Shown piece by piece: positions 1 to 12,126 of a stretch of 64,000 bases of DNA. Location of the stretch: positions 2,349 through 66,348 of the forward strand of contig NZ_CP046186.1 in assembly GCF_012567955.1 (NCBI RefSeq). The letters run 5' to 3'. Numbering within the stretch: position 1 is the stretch's first letter; each line of letters opens with the position of its first letter. A program made the position numbers and the translations under genes. The notes beneath the pieces are model-generated. The model saw nothing but the letters and a program-made list of their open reading frames with translations, was not told where the DNA came from and made no database searches. The stretch is from Enterobacteriaceae endosymbiont of Donacia bicoloricornis. Its GTDB lineage: Bacteria; Pseudomonadota; Gammaproteobacteria; Enterobacterales; Enterobacteriaceae.

Positions 1-2839
<2,839 letters not shown>

Positions 2840-2911
2840 ACAACACCAGAATCGTTTAAATTTAATTATTAATTGATTAATTAATTATTTTATAGTTTAA
2901 TATAAAATATT

Positions 2912-3031
2912 TCCTGGTATAAATAACGCAATGGTACCACCTGAATCCATTCCGAACTCAGAAGTGAAACGTTGTTGTGCCGATGGTAGTGTGAGGTTTG
3001 ACCTCATGTAAGAGTAGGTAAATACCAGGAA
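2912..3031 (+). rRNA. rrf: 5S ribosomal RNA
   Basis: About 120 bases with the conserved core CCGAACTCAGAAGTGAAACG (2950-2969), followed by GCCGATGGTAGTGTG and AGAGTAGG. The ends TCCTGG (2912) and CCAGGA (3025-3030) pair to close helix I. It lies 72 bases after the 23S end, as in enterobacterial rrn operons. No terminator hairpin separates it from murB, which starts 21 bases downstream. Confidence 0.97.
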
Positions 3032-3052
3032 TAATAAAATAAATAATATGTA

Positions 3053-4102
3053 ATGTATAAAAAAAAATCTTGTAAATATTCATTAAAAAAATTAAATACT
3101 TTTAATATAAATATTAAAGCTTGTAAAATTGTAAAAGTTAAAGATTTAAAACAATTATGTTTATTATGGAATGAATATAAAAAAAAAAAATTTCCTTGTA
3201 TAATTTTAGGAGAAGGTAGTAATGTTTTATTTTTAAAAAATTTTTACGGTTTAGTTATTATTAATAGAATTAAAGGTATGTATATAATTGAATCTAAAAA
3301 ATACTGGCATTTACATATAAATTCTGGAGAAAATTGGCATAAACTTGTAAAATTTACAATTAAAAATAAAATTTATGGTTTAGAAAATCTAGCTCTTATT
3401 CCGGGATGTGTAGGTTCTGCTCCAATTCAAAATATTGGTGCTTATGGTTCTAGTATACAAGATTTTTGTAAATATGTAGATATCATCGATCCTATCAGTA
3501 AAAAAATTAGAAGAATTAATAAAGAAAAATGTAATTTTAAATATAGAGATAGTATTTTTAAATACAGTTATAAAAATTATATAATCATTTCTATAGGGTT
3601 ATCTTTATCTAAAAAATGGATTCCAAATTTAAATTATAATGATTTAAAAAAATTAAAATACAATAATGTTACTCCTAAAATAATTTTTAATTATATTTGT
3701 AATATTAGAAAAAAAAAAATTCCTCATCCTAAAATTCATGGTAATGCAGGAAGTTTTTTTAAAAATCCAATTATATCTCCTATATTAGGTTTAAAATTAT
3801 TAAAAATATTTTCTGATATGCCTTTTACTTTAGAAAAAAATAATTTTAAGTTATCTGCAGGATGGTTAATTGATAAATGTAAATTTAAAGGATATATAAG
3901 AAATGGAGTAATGGTATATTCAAAACAATCTCTAGTTATTATAAATAAATTTAATAATTCATCAGGAATAGATATTCTTAAATTAGCCATAAAAATATAT
4001 AATACAGTAGGAAAAAAATTTGGAATCTGGTTAGAACCAGAAATTAAAATTATAGGTAATTATGGAGAAATAAATCCCTGTGTTTTTTTTAAAAAAAAAT
4101 AA
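3053..4102 (+). CDS. murB: UDP-N-acetylenolpyruvoylglucosamine reductase MurB
   Basis: Catalyses the NADPH-dependent reduction of UDP-GlcNAc-enolpyruvate to UDP-MurNAc, the second committed step of peptidoglycan synthesis, in the cytoplasm with FAD. The 349-residue protein matches the type I family length. Visible motifs are the FAD-binding GEGSN (about 53-57), GCVGSAPIQNIGAYG (about 118-132), the catalytic serine in GNAGSFFKNP (about S234) and the C-terminal LEPEI with the catalytic Glu (about E330). The start is the first ATG after 5S; no clear Shine-Dalgarno is visible. In E. coli murB also follows rrnB, but several hundred bases behind the T1/T2 terminators. Here it almost abuts 5S and may be read from the rRNA operon (inference). 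Confidence 0.96.
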   Translation: MYKKKSCKYSLKKLNTFNINIKACKIVKVKDLKQLCLLWNEYKKKKFPCIILGEGSNVLFLKNFYGLVIINRIKGMYIIESKKYWHLHINSGENWHKLVKFTIKNKIYGLENLALIPGCVGSAPIQNIGAYGSSIQDFCKYVDIIDPISKKIRRINKEKCNFKYRDSIFKYSYKNYIIISIGLSLSKKWIPNLNYNDLKKLKYNNVTPKIIFNYICNIRKKKIPHPKIHGNAGSFFKNPIISPILGLKLLKIFSDMPFTLEKNNFKLSAGWLIDKCKFKGYIRNGVMVYSKQSLVIINKFNNSSGIDILKLAIKIYNTVGKKFGIWLEPEIKIIGNYGEINPCVFFKKK

Positions 4103-4108
4103 TTTATT

Positions 4109-4558
4109 TTAAGAAAATAACCTTTTAAAAATTATTTTCAAAGCTAAAACATAACCATATGTTCCTAATCCTAAAATAACTCCATCAGAAATATCTGAAA
4201 AAAATGATTTTTTCCTAAAAATTTCTCTTTTATGAATATTTGTAATATGTACCTCTATAAAAGGAATATTTATTCCTAATAAAGTATCCCGTAAAGCAAT
4301 ACTGGTATGAGTAAAAGCAGCAGGATTAAAAATAATATAATTAAAATTATCTTTATATTTAATTAAATAATTAATTAATTTATGTTCTGCATTAGATTGA
4401 AAATGACTTAATTTACAATTTTTTTTTTGAGCTATTTTACATAAAATATTAATAATATCTTTTAAAGATTCATTTCCATATATTTGAGTTTCTCTAGTAC
4501 CTAAAAGATCTAAATTAGGACCATTTAAAACTAAAATATGATAATTTATATTTTTCAT
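4109..4558 (-). CDS. aroQ: 3-dehydroquinate dehydratase, type II
   Basis: Converts 3-dehydroquinate to 3-dehydroshikimate, the third step of the shikimate pathway to chorismate and the aromatic amino acids. At 149 residues it has type II length. Conserved features are [13 protein letters not shown] (about 11-23), the catalytic tyrosine in QIYGN (about Y27), [10 protein letters not shown] (about 53-62), the catalytic histidine in NPAAFTHTS (about H84) and EVHITN (about 102-107). E. coli itself uses the unrelated type I enzyme AroD. Many gammaproteobacteria have aroQ with accBC close to the mre locus, which may explain its place beside mreB. It converges on murB with six bases between the stops. 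Confidence 0.95.
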   Translation of the reverse strand: MKNINYHILVLNGPNLDLLGTRETQIYGNESLKDIINILCKIAQKKNCKLSHFQSNAEHKLINYLIKYKDNFNYIIFNPAAFTHTSIALRDTLLGINIPFIEVHITNIHKREIFRKKSFFSDISDGVILGLGTYGYVLALKIIFKRLFS

Positions 4559-4741
4559 ATATTATATACTTTACTTAAAAATTAAAAAATTTTTATTTTA
4601 TTATATTAAAATATATATATTTTATAAAGTATATATTTTTTAAGAATTTATTTATTTATAATAAATAATATATTTATGAGAAATAAAATGATATTATTTA
4701 TTATAAATATAAAAAACTACATTTAATTAAATTAATTATAA

Positions 4742-5812
<1,071 letters not shown>

Positions 5813-5841
5813 AATTATTCTTAAATTAAGATGATAAATTT

Positions 5842-6663
5842 ATGAAATTAATTTTTAACAAAAAACCTATTTTTAGATCAAGAATAATTATTACTATAAT
5901 AATTTCTATTATAATTATAATTACAGATATATATTCTGATTATTTAATAGAATTAAGGTATTCTATTACTAATAGAATTAGTCCAATTTATTTTTTTTTA
6001 AATAAACCATTTTTTTTATATAAAAAAACATTAAATTATTTTAAAGAAAATAATTTATTACAAAAAAAAAATAAATATTTATATAATAAAATATTAAAAC
6101 AAAATATTAAGTTGTATAGTTTACAAAAAATTAAATATGATAACATCAATCTAAGAAATATTTTACAATTATCTATTTTAAAGAAAAAAAAAAATATTTT
6201 GGCTGAAATAATACCTGTCTATTTCCCTAGACATAAAGATATAATATTTATTAATAAAGGATTAAAAGATAATATAACTCCAGGAACAGTAGTTCTTAAT
6301 GATAAAGGTGTTGTAGGCCAAATAATAACGAGTACTAATAAAAGTAGTCAAGTTTCATTAATTTGTAATAAAAAAATTTTTTTACCAGTACAAATTAAAA
6401 ACAGCGATATTAAATTTATAATTAGTGGTAATGGATGTACAAAAAATTTACAATCAGAATATATATCTACAGATATTATCCTTAATAAAGGAGATATATT
6501 AGTTACATCTGGATTAGACGAACTATATCCTATAGGATATCCAGTAGGTGTTATCACTGAAATATTTTTTGATAAAAGAAAAAATTTTAATATAGCTTAT
6601 GTAAAACCATTTTTTCAAATAGAAAAAATAAAATATTTAATATTATTAATAAATTCAAAATAA
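5842..6663 (+). CDS. mreC: Rod-shape determining protein MreC
   Basis: Periplasmic scaffold of the elongation complex, linked to MreB through MreD and activating PBP2. One N-terminal transmembrane segment (about residues 14-33, Ile-rich) is followed by a likely coiled coil (about 60-110) and the beta-rich MreC core, with VPVYFPRHKD-like sequence near 130, GVVGQI near 155 and the conserved GLDELYPIGYPVGVI (about 224-238). At 273 residues it is much shorter than E. coli MreC (367); the missing part is the poorly conserved C-terminal tail. It lies between mreB and mreD in the usual order. Confidence 0.93.
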   Translation: MKLIFNKKPIFRSRIIITIIISIIIIITDIYSDYLIELRYSITNRISPIYFFLNKPFFLYKKTLNYFKENNLLQKKNKYLYNKILKQNIKLYSLQKIKYDNINLRNILQLSILKKKKNILAEIIPVYFPRHKDIIFINKGLKDNITPGTVVLNDKGVVGQIITSTNKSSQVSLICNKKIFLPVQIKNSDIKFIISGNGCTKNLQSEYISTDIILNKGDILVTSGLDELYPIGYPVGVITEIFFDKRKNFNIAYVKPFFQIEKIKYLILLINSK

Positions 6664-6666
6664 AAT

Positions 6667-7149
6667 ATGAAAAATTATTTCTTAAGATTATTTATTTATA
6701 TGACTTTTATAATATCATTATTTTTACAAGTTTTATTCACTAAAAATAGTAATATTATTTTACAGATACCTTGGTTAATATTAATTTTAATTTATTGGAT
6801 TTTAAAATATCCATATATAATTAATATTATTACAAGTTTTTTTATAGGATTATTAATCGATTTTTTTACTGATTATATATTAGGAGTACACAGTTTACTA
6901 TTATGTATAGTAACATATATTTTATTATATAATCATAAATTAATATTAAATTTAAATATATTCTATAAATTTTTACTAATTATATATATTTCTTTAATAA
7001 GAAATATTATTGTTTATTATATAAATAATATACATTCTTCTTATCAAGAATTATTTTTACAAAGTATTATTAATAGTTTTATATGGATTATTATTTATTA
7101 TAAAATGGGAAAGTTTTATGATAAATATCGAGAATATTTTTTTTCATAA
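6667..7149 (+). CDS. mreD: Rod-shape determining membrane protein MreD
   Basis: Inner-membrane partner of MreC in the elongation complex. The 160-residue, very hydrophobic protein has about five to six predicted membrane segments and matches the E. coli length (162). The family-typical stretch of acidic and glycine residues, FIGLLIDFFTDYILGVHSLL, is at about 59-78. Identification rests on size, topology, that motif and its position three bases behind mreC. A strong hairpin begins at its stop codon. Confidence 0.9.
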   Translation: MKNYFLRLFIYMTFIISLFLQVLFTKNSNIILQIPWLILILIYWILKYPYIINIITSFFIGLLIDFFTDYILGVHSLLLCIVTYILLYNHKLILNLNIFYKFLLIIYISLIRNIIVYYINNIHSSYQELFLQSIINSFIWIIIYYKMGKFYDKYREYFFS

Positions 7150-7187
7150 AACAAAACATTATCATTGTAATGATAATGTTTTGTTTT
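7148..7187. terminator. Perfect 18-bp hairpin between convergent mreD and tusE
   Basis: Arms AAAACAAAACATTATCAT (7148-7165) and its exact reverse complement (7170-7187) enclose a four-base loop. The arms start with A-runs and end with T-runs, so on either strand the structure reads as a stem followed by U-rich RNA. It begins within the mreD stop codon and lies just after the tusE stop on the other strand. It most likely acts as a bidirectional terminator. It is the most regular inverted repeat noticed in the window. Confidence 0.75.
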
Positions 7188-7216
7188 AAATATAAAATTT
7201 AATAAATTATTCTTAT

Positions 7217-7516
7217 TTATAAACATATATTATTTTTTGGTAACCCGGCAATATTTAAAGCTTGTTTTAAAATTCCATTAGGAAATAATTGAAAAAGGAT
7301 AATACTATCCCAATAAGTATTATTATATTTCTTTTTTAAAGTATTAATTAATATACGTAAATTAGGAATTATTTTATATTTAAAAAATAAAAATCTTAAT
7401 ATATGTATTACTTTCCAATGATTTGCAGTTAATATAATATTTTCTGAAAATGCAATTTTTACTGCTATTTTTTCATTCCATGAAGAATATTTTTTTTGAT
7501 ATAAAGACATATTCAT
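7217..7516 (-). CDS. tusE: Sulfur relay protein TusE (DsrC family)
   Basis: Accepts persulfide sulfur from TusBCD and hands it to MnmA for 2-thiolation of U34 in tRNA-Lys, -Glu and -Gln. The 99-residue protein aligns along its length with E. coli TusE (109), lacking about ten N-terminal residues. Matching landmarks are SSWNEKIAVKIA, LTANHWKVIHILR (about 30-42), the PNLRILINTLKKK region, LFQLFPNGILKQA and the C-terminal AGLPKNNICL with the swinging-arm cysteine at the penultimate position (C98). Two ATGs six bases apart could serve as start. It stands alone, convergent with mreD; tusA is near 21 kb. Confidence 0.9.
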   Translation of the reverse strand: MNMSLYQKKYSSWNEKIAVKIAFSENIILTANHWKVIHILRFLFFKYKIIPNLRILINTLKKKYNNTYWDSIILFQLFPNGILKQALNIAGLPKNNICL

Positions 7517-7563
7517 ACTTTACTTGAAATTAAATATATTTAAATAATGAAAATATTTTAAAT

Positions 7564-7648
7564 AGGAGGAAGAGAGATTCGAACTCTCGAATAGTTTCCT
7601 ATTTCCGGTTTTCAAGACCGGTGCCTTCAACCTCTCGGCCATTCCTCC
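7564..7648 (-). tRNA. tRNA-Ser (anticodon TGA)
   Basis: Read on the minus strand this is a class II tRNA beginning GGAGGAATGGCCGAGAGG, with anticodon stem-loop ACCGGTCTTGAAAACCGG (anticodon TGA, reads UCN), a long variable arm and T arm GAGAGTTCGAATCTCTC. The acceptor stem pairs GGAGGAA with TTCCTCC. The next base, in the discriminator position, is T rather than the G usual for bacterial tRNA-Ser. No CCA is encoded. Confidence 0.96.
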
Positions 7649-7736
7649 AAACAATAACATCAAATACTTTTAATATAATATTATATTTTATAAAACAATT
7701 AAAGTAAATATTTTAAATAATTAAATACTACAAAAT

Positions 7737-8627
7737 ATGAAAAATAATAATTTAAAATTAGGTTATTTATATATTATTGCTACACCTATAGGTAATTTTA
7801 ATGATATAAGTAAAAGAGCTTTAATTACCTTAAATAAGGTTGATTATATTTTAGCCGAAGATACAAGAAAAATAGGAATATTATTAAAATTTTTTAATAT
7901 AAAAAAAAAAATATATTCATATTATGAATATAACGAAAAAAAAAAAATAAATTTTTTTTTAAAAAAAATTAACCAAGGATATAATATTGCATTAGTTTCT
8001 GATGCAGGAACTCCATTAATAAATGATCCTGGATATAGGATTGTTCAATTATGTCGTACAAAATATATCAATATAAAAATTATTCCTATTCCAGGACCAT
8101 GCGCAGCTATTTTAGCATTATCTATTTCAGGATTACCAACAAATAGATTTTGTTATGAAGGTTTTTTACCTCATAAAAAAAATAAAAGAATTAAAAGATT
8201 AAATGAATTAAAATTAGAAAATAGAACATTAATTCTTTATGAATCAACACATAGAATATTAAAATGTTTATATGATATAAAAAAAATTTTTGGTAAAGAT
8301 AGATATATAGTTTTTATAAAAGAATTAACAAAAAAATGGGAAAGTATATATGGAAATAATATATCTAATTTAATTAAATGGCTAAAATTAGATGTAAATA
8401 GACTTAAAGGAGAGATAGTATTAGTTATTAAAGGATATAAAGAATCTATTAATAGTAAAGATCAATTATCTCCTAAAGTAATTCAAACATTTTTAAAACT
8501 AAAAAAAGAATTATCAATAAAAAAAGCAATAAAAATAACTTCTGATATTTTTTCCATTAAAAAAAATTTATTATATAAATTTTATATAAAAAAAAATACT
8601 AATTATAATAATAATAAGGTAGAATAA
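7737..8627 (+). CDS. rsmI: 16S rRNA 2'-O-methyltransferase RsmI
   Basis: Methylates the 2'-OH of C1402 in 16S rRNA using SAM, tuning decoding at the P site. The 296-residue protein (E. coli 286) shows the family signatures YIIATPIGNFNDISKRAL (about 12-29), AEDTRKIG (about 40-47), VSDAGTPLINDPGYRIV (about 83-99), PIPGPCAAILALSISGLPTNRF (about 119-140) and FLPHKKNKR. The start ATG directly precedes the conserved N terminus. rnpB begins a few bases after the stop, as in E. coli, where the two lie in the same chromosomal neighbourhood. Confidence 0.96.
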   Translation: MKNNNLKLGYLYIIATPIGNFNDISKRALITLNKVDYILAEDTRKIGILLKFFNIKKKIYSYYEYNEKKKINFFLKKINQGYNIALVSDAGTPLINDPGYRIVQLCRTKYINIKIIPIPGPCAAILALSISGLPTNRFCYEGFLPHKKNKRIKRLNELKLENRTLILYESTHRILKCLYDIKKIFGKDRYIVFIKELTKKWESIYGNNISNLIKWLKLDVNRLKGEIVLVIKGYKESINSKDQLSPKVIQTFLKLKKELSIKKAIKITSDIFSIKKNLLYKFYIKKNTNYNNNKVE

Positions 8628-8635
8628 TTATTCTA

Positions 8636-8973
8636 AAGTTAATTAAAACAGTCGCTTTTATTAATTAATAAAAGAGGAAAGTCCGGACTCCATAGGGTAT
8701 GGTGCCAGATAATTACTGGGAAGTTTAAACTTACGAATAGTGCAACAGAAAAAATACCGCCTTTTAAAAAAAAGGGTAAGGGTGAAAAGGTGTGGTAAAA
8801 GCATACCGGTATATTAGTAATAATATATGTCAATGTAAACTCCACCAGGAGCAAGGCTAAATAAGATTCGTATAACCCGTACTATGAATCTGGGTAAGCT
8901 GCTTGAAATAATAAGTGATTATTATTCTAGATAAATGACTGTTTTAAACAGAATCCGGCTTAAAAATTAACTT
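8636..8973 (+). ncRNA. rnpB: RNase P RNA (M1 RNA)
   Basis: Catalytic RNA that removes 5' leaders from pre-tRNAs. It contains the conserved blocks AACAGTCGC (about 8646-8654), GAGGAAAGTCCGG (8674-8686) followed by CTCCATAGGG, GTGCAACAGA, GGGTAAGGGTGAAA, GTAAACTCCACC with GGAGCAAGGC, CTGGGTAAGCTGCTTGA, the CTAGATAAATGACTG segment and AGAATCCGGCTT near the end. AAGTTAATT at the start pairs with AATTAACTT at the end to close P1. It is about 40 bases shorter than the E. coli RNA, mainly in peripheral helices. Ends are set by P1 pairing. No encoded protein is likely here despite a short open frame on the other strand. Confidence 0.96.
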
Positions 8974-8980
8974 TATATAT

Positions 8981-9022
8981 ATGAAAAAGCATATTTTATT
9001 CAAAAAAATTATGCTTTTTCAT
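8981..9022. terminator. Hairpin between rnpB and folD, overlapping the folD 3' end
   Basis: The 13-base arm ATGAAAAAGCATA (8981-8993) is the reverse complement of 9010-9022, with a 16-base A/T loop. The right arm is part of the folD coding sequence (its last codons and stop). It would terminate rnpB transcription and possibly folD from the other side. It is supported by perfect pairing and placement only. Confidence 0.5.
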
Positions 9023-9857
9023 AAGCATATAAAATATTTTGCATTAAAATTGCTACTGTAATTGGACCAACTCCTCCAGGCACAGGAGTAATATAAGAAG
9101 CTCTTTTTTTTGCTAAATTAAAATCTATATCACCTACAATTTGATTATTATCAATTTTATTAATACCAACATCAATTACAATAGCACCTATCTTAATCCA
9201 ATGACCTGGTATAAAATTTGGTTTTCCAATAGCTACTATTAATAAATCAGCATACTTAATATGATGATATAGATTTTTTGTAAAACGGTGTGTAACAGTA
9301 ATAGTACATCTATTTAATAATAATTCCATAGCTATTGGTCTTCCAACTATATTAGAAGCTCCCACAATTACTGCATTAAGACCACATATATTAATATTAT
9401 AATATTTTAATATTTTTAATATCCCTAAAGATGTACAAGGACGTAATAAAGGAACTCTTTGACATAAACGTCCAATATTATAAGGATGAAAACCATCAAC
9501 ATCTTTTAATGGGTTTATTTTTTCTAAAATTTTAATTTTATTTATTTTTTTAGGTAAAGGTAATTGGATTAAAATACCATCAATATATTTATTTTTGTTT
9601 AAAAAATTAATAATTTCAATTATTTTATTTTCATTAGTATTTTCAGATAGATTATATTTGGTATAAAAAATACCTAATTTTTCACACATTTTTAATTTGT
9701 TTTTAACATAAATTTTTGATGCAGGATTATTTCCTATTAAAATTACACCTAAACCAGGTTTTCTTTTTTTTTTTAAAAAAATATTTTTTATTTTTTTACG
9801 AATTTTAAAATATATTTTTTCTGCAATAATATTGCCATTAATGATTTTAGCATTCAT
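9009..9857 (-). CDS. folD: Methylenetetrahydrofolate dehydrogenase/cyclohydrolase FolD
   Basis: Bifunctional cytosolic enzyme interconverting 5,10-methylene-THF and 10-formyl-THF, feeding formyl-Met-tRNA and purine synthesis. The 282 residues match the E. coli length (288). Landmarks are [16 protein letters not shown] (with the catalytic Lys of the YxxxK motif, about 48-63), [21 protein letters not shown] (about 120-132), the NADP-binding [15 protein letters not shown] (about 166-180) and [16 protein letters not shown] near the C terminus. tRNA-Arg(TCT) lies upstream on the other strand; E. coli has argU next to folD. With glyA it marks a working one-carbon pool. Confidence 0.97.
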   Translation of the reverse strand: MNAKIINGNIIAEKIYFKIRKKIKNIFLKKKRKPGLGVILIGNNPASKIYVKNKLKMCEKLGIFYTKYNLSENTNENKIIEIINFLNKNKYIDGILIQLPLPKKINKIKILEKINPLKDVDGFHPYNIGRLCQRVPLLRPCTSLGILKILKYYNINICGLNAVIVGASNIVGRPIAMELLLNRCTITVTHRFTKNLYHHIKYADLLIVAIGKPNFIPGHWIKIGAIVIDVGINKIDNNQIVGDIDFNLAKKRASYITPVPGGVGPITVAILMQNILYAYEKA

Positions 9858-9962
9858 TTTAAATTACTCATTTTTTAAATAAAATTATTAATTCAAATTA
9901 ATTTTTTAATTAATTTGAATATATATTATAATAATGATATTATTAGATTAAATAATTATTTT

Positions 9963-10036
9963 GCGCTCTTAGCTCAGTAGGATAGAGCAATAGCCTTCTA
10001 AGCTATTTGTCACAGGTTCGAATCCTGTAGAGCGCA
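9963..10036 (+). tRNA. argU: tRNA-Arg (anticodon TCT)
   Basis: Starts GCGCTCTTAGCTCAGTAGG and ends AGAGCGC plus discriminator A. The anticodon loop CTTCTAA on stem ATAGC/GCTAT gives TCT, reading AGA/AGG, the main arginine codons in such an A-rich genome. It corresponds to E. coli argU, also a neighbour of folD. CCA is not encoded. Confidence 0.97.
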
Positions 10037-10373
10037 AAAAACATTAAAAATAATAGCTTTATTATTATATTTTTTCAAAAATTTTATAAACAAGTAAAAT
10101 AAAATATTTCATTAAAATAATTTATTAATTTTTAAATATTTTTTATAAAATTTATATTTTTTCTAATTTTAAATTTAAATTATATTTAATATAAAAACTC
10201 ATTTTTATGAGTAAAATGTTTAAAAAAATTACATTATTATAAATAAAAAATTAAATTACTAAATAAGATAGTAATAAAATTATATTTTTATCTTTTCTTT
10301 ATTTTATTTATTATTTATTAAAAAAATAATTTTTTATAAAAATTTTGTTATTTTTTATAAAAAAAATTACTAT
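10037..10373. other. 337-base spacer with no gene recognised
   Basis: Almost pure A/T sequence between two tRNA genes of opposite orientation. No open frame with codon-like content, no RNA family signature and no clear consensus promoter was seen. The only structure noticed is a small stem, ACTCAT with ATGAGT around TTTT (10197-10212), too weak to interpret. It may be remains of an eroded gene or simply spacer. Confidence 0.6.
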
Positions 10374-10449
10374 TGGTGGGTCGTGCAGGATTTGAACCTG
10401 CGACCAATTGATTAAAAGTCAACTGCTCTACCAACTGAGCTAACGACCC
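10374..10449 (-). tRNA. tRNA-Lys (anticodon TTT)
   Basis: Minus strand GGGTCGTTAGCTCAGTTGG through anticodon loop CTTTTAA (TTT) to CACGACCCA followed by CCA, nearly identical to E. coli tRNA-Lys. It is the only tRNA in the window with an encoded CCA end. It is a substrate for 2-thiolation through TusA/TusE. It sits behind tRNA-Val and is probably cotranscribed with it. Confidence 0.98.
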
Positions 10450-10471
10450 ATTGAATAAACTATAAATTATA

Positions 10472-10544
10472 TGGGTGATGACGGATTTGAACCGGCGACC
10501 CCCTCCTTGTAAGGGAGGTACTCTACCAACTGAGCTAATCACCC
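10472..10544 (-). tRNA. tRNA-Val (anticodon TAC)
   Basis: Minus strand GGGTGATTAGCTCAGTTGG, anticodon stem-loop CCTCCCTTACAAGGAGG (TAC), ending CATCACCCA without CCA. It forms a tRNA-Val/tRNA-Lys pair divergent from gltX, as E. coli has valU-valX-valY-lysV beside gltX, reduced here to one valine gene. Confidence 0.97.
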
Positions 10545-10563
10545 TAAAAGGTAATTCTTATAT

Positions 10564-10591
10564 GCTATATTTTTTAATACTCAGATGTCAA
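10564..10591 (-). promoter_or_regulatory. Likely sigma-70 promoter of tRNA-Val/tRNA-Lys
   Basis: On the minus strand a perfect TTGACA (-35, 10586-10591) is followed after 16 bases by TATAGC (-10, 10564-10569). The -10 ends 19 bases before the mature tRNA-Val 5' end. Matches to both boxes at proper spacing in front of a tRNA operon make this plausible. Confidence 0.6.
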
Positions 10592-10672
10592 TATTTTTAT
10601 TAAAAATATTTAAAATAAAAATAAAATAAATTAAAATTTAATAATATTAATCTATAGAAAAAATTATATATT

Positions 10673-12070
10673 ATGAAAATAATAACTAGATTTGCACCAA
10701 GTCCAACTGGTTACCTACATATAGGTAATATACGTACTGCTTTATATTCATGGTTATTTGCTAAAAAAAATAAAGGTCAATTTATCTTAAGAATTGAAAA
10801 TACTGATTTTAAAAGATCAAAAAAAATTTTTATTAAAAATATTATTAATACTTTAAAATGGTTAAATATTGATTGGGATAAAGGTCCATTTTTACAAAGT
10901 GAAAGAATGGTAAGATATAATAATATAATAAATATTATGCTAAATGAAGGGAAAGCTTATAAATGTTTTTGTTCTAAAGAAGAATTAGAACAAAATAAAC
11001 AAAAACAAATTCTTAATAAAGAAAAAATTAAATATAATGGTAAATGTCGTAACAAGAAATTAAAAAATAATATACAATTACCTTATACTGTAAGATTACG
11101 TGTTCCTAAAAAAAATACATGTGCTACATTTATAGATACAATTAGAGGTCAAATAATAGTTGATAATAATGAATTAGATGATTTCATAATTAGAAGATCA
11201 GATGGAATTCCAACCTATAATTTTTGTGTAGTTATAGATGATTGGGATATGAAAATAACTCATGTTATTAGAGGTGAAGAACATATTAATAATACACCAA
11301 AACAAATACACATTATTAATGCTATTGGAGCATATATTCCTATATATACACATGTTTCTATAATTAAAGATAAATCAGGAAAAAAAATTTCTAAAAGAGA
11401 TGGTAATTTTAATATTTTAAAATATAAAGAAAATGGTTATTTACCTATTGCGTTATTAAATTATATTTTACGTTTAGGATGGTCTTACGGAAATAAAGAA
11501 ATTTTTTCATTAGAAGAAATGCAAAAATTATTTAATTTAAAAAATTTAAGTAAATCATCTAGTATTTTTGATATAAATAAACTTAATTGGTTTAATAAAT
11601 ATTATTTAAGTAAATTTTCAGAAAATGATATTATTGATTATTTAAAAAAATTTTGTACTAAAAATAGTATTAATATTAATAATGGTCCTAAATTAAAAAA
11701 CTTATATCAAATTTTTCATAAAAGATGTAATACTTTAAAAGAAATAAATAATTTATGTTTTATTTTTTATAAAAATCCTAATTATCAAAATAATTTATTA
11801 ATTAGAAATTACTTAAATATAGATACCAAAATAATTTTAGAAATATTTAAAAAAAAAATAATCCATATCAAAATATGGTCTATAGAATCTATTAATAATA
11901 TTTTCAAAAAAATATTATTAAAATTAAATATTTCTTATAAAAAAGCAGCTATGACTTTACGTTTAGCTATTACTGGAATAAAAAATACCCCTCCTATTAA
12001 TTATATAATTTATTTAATGGGAAGAGAAAAAATTATTTATCATATTAATAATGCAATAAATTTTATTTAA
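10673..12070 (+). CDS. gltX: Glutamyl-tRNA synthetase
   Basis: Class I synthetase charging tRNA-Glu. 465 residues (E. coli 471). The N-terminal FAPSPTGYLHIGNIRTALYSWL carries the HIGH-type motif HIGN (about 16-19); the KMSKS-type loop is KKISKRDG (about 240). The zinc-binding-like region CFCSKEE...GKCRNKK (about 98-125) keeps CxC and a further Cys. The C-terminal anticodon-binding half is Asn/Lys-rich but full length. The start ATG is immediately before MKIITRFAPSPTG as in homologues. It is divergent from the tRNA-Val/Lys pair, a conserved enterobacterial arrangement. Confidence 0.97.
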   Translation: MKIITRFAPSPTGYLHIGNIRTALYSWLFAKKNKGQFILRIENTDFKRSKKIFIKNIINTLKWLNIDWDKGPFLQSERMVRYNNIINIMLNEGKAYKCFCSKEELEQNKQKQILNKEKIKYNGKCRNKKLKNNIQLPYTVRLRVPKKNTCATFIDTIRGQIIVDNNELDDFIIRRSDGIPTYNFCVVIDDWDMKITHVIRGEEHINNTPKQIHIINAIGAYIPIYTHVSIIKDKSGKKISKRDGNFNILKYKENGYLPIALLNYILRLGWSYGNKEIFSLEEMQKLFNLKNLSKSSSIFDINKLNWFNKYYLSKFSENDIIDYLKKFCTKNSININNGPKLKNLYQIFHKRCNTLKEINNLCFIFYKNPNYQNNLLIRNYLNIDTKIILEIFKKKIIHIKIWSIESINNIFKKILLKLNISYKKAAMTLRLAITGIKNTPPINYIIYLMGREKIIYHINNAINFI

Positions 12071-12126
12071 AAATAAAATATTAAAATAATAAAATTAAAA
12101 TAAATATACTTTTCTTTTCTTTTATA

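Noticed and set aside
8639-8854. Minus-strand open frame of 71 codons
   Set aside because: It covers the conserved core of RNase P RNA.
10197-10212. Small hairpin ACTCAT/ATGAGT in the 10.0-10.4 kb spacer
   Set aside because: Six-base stems arise readily by chance in such A/T-rich DNA; no flanking feature gives it a role.
10348-10542. Minus-strand frame of 64 codons with SLAQLVEQLTFNQLVAGSNP-like sequence
   Set aside because: This is the well-known artefact of translating tRNA genes; it spans tRNA-Lys and tRNA-Val.
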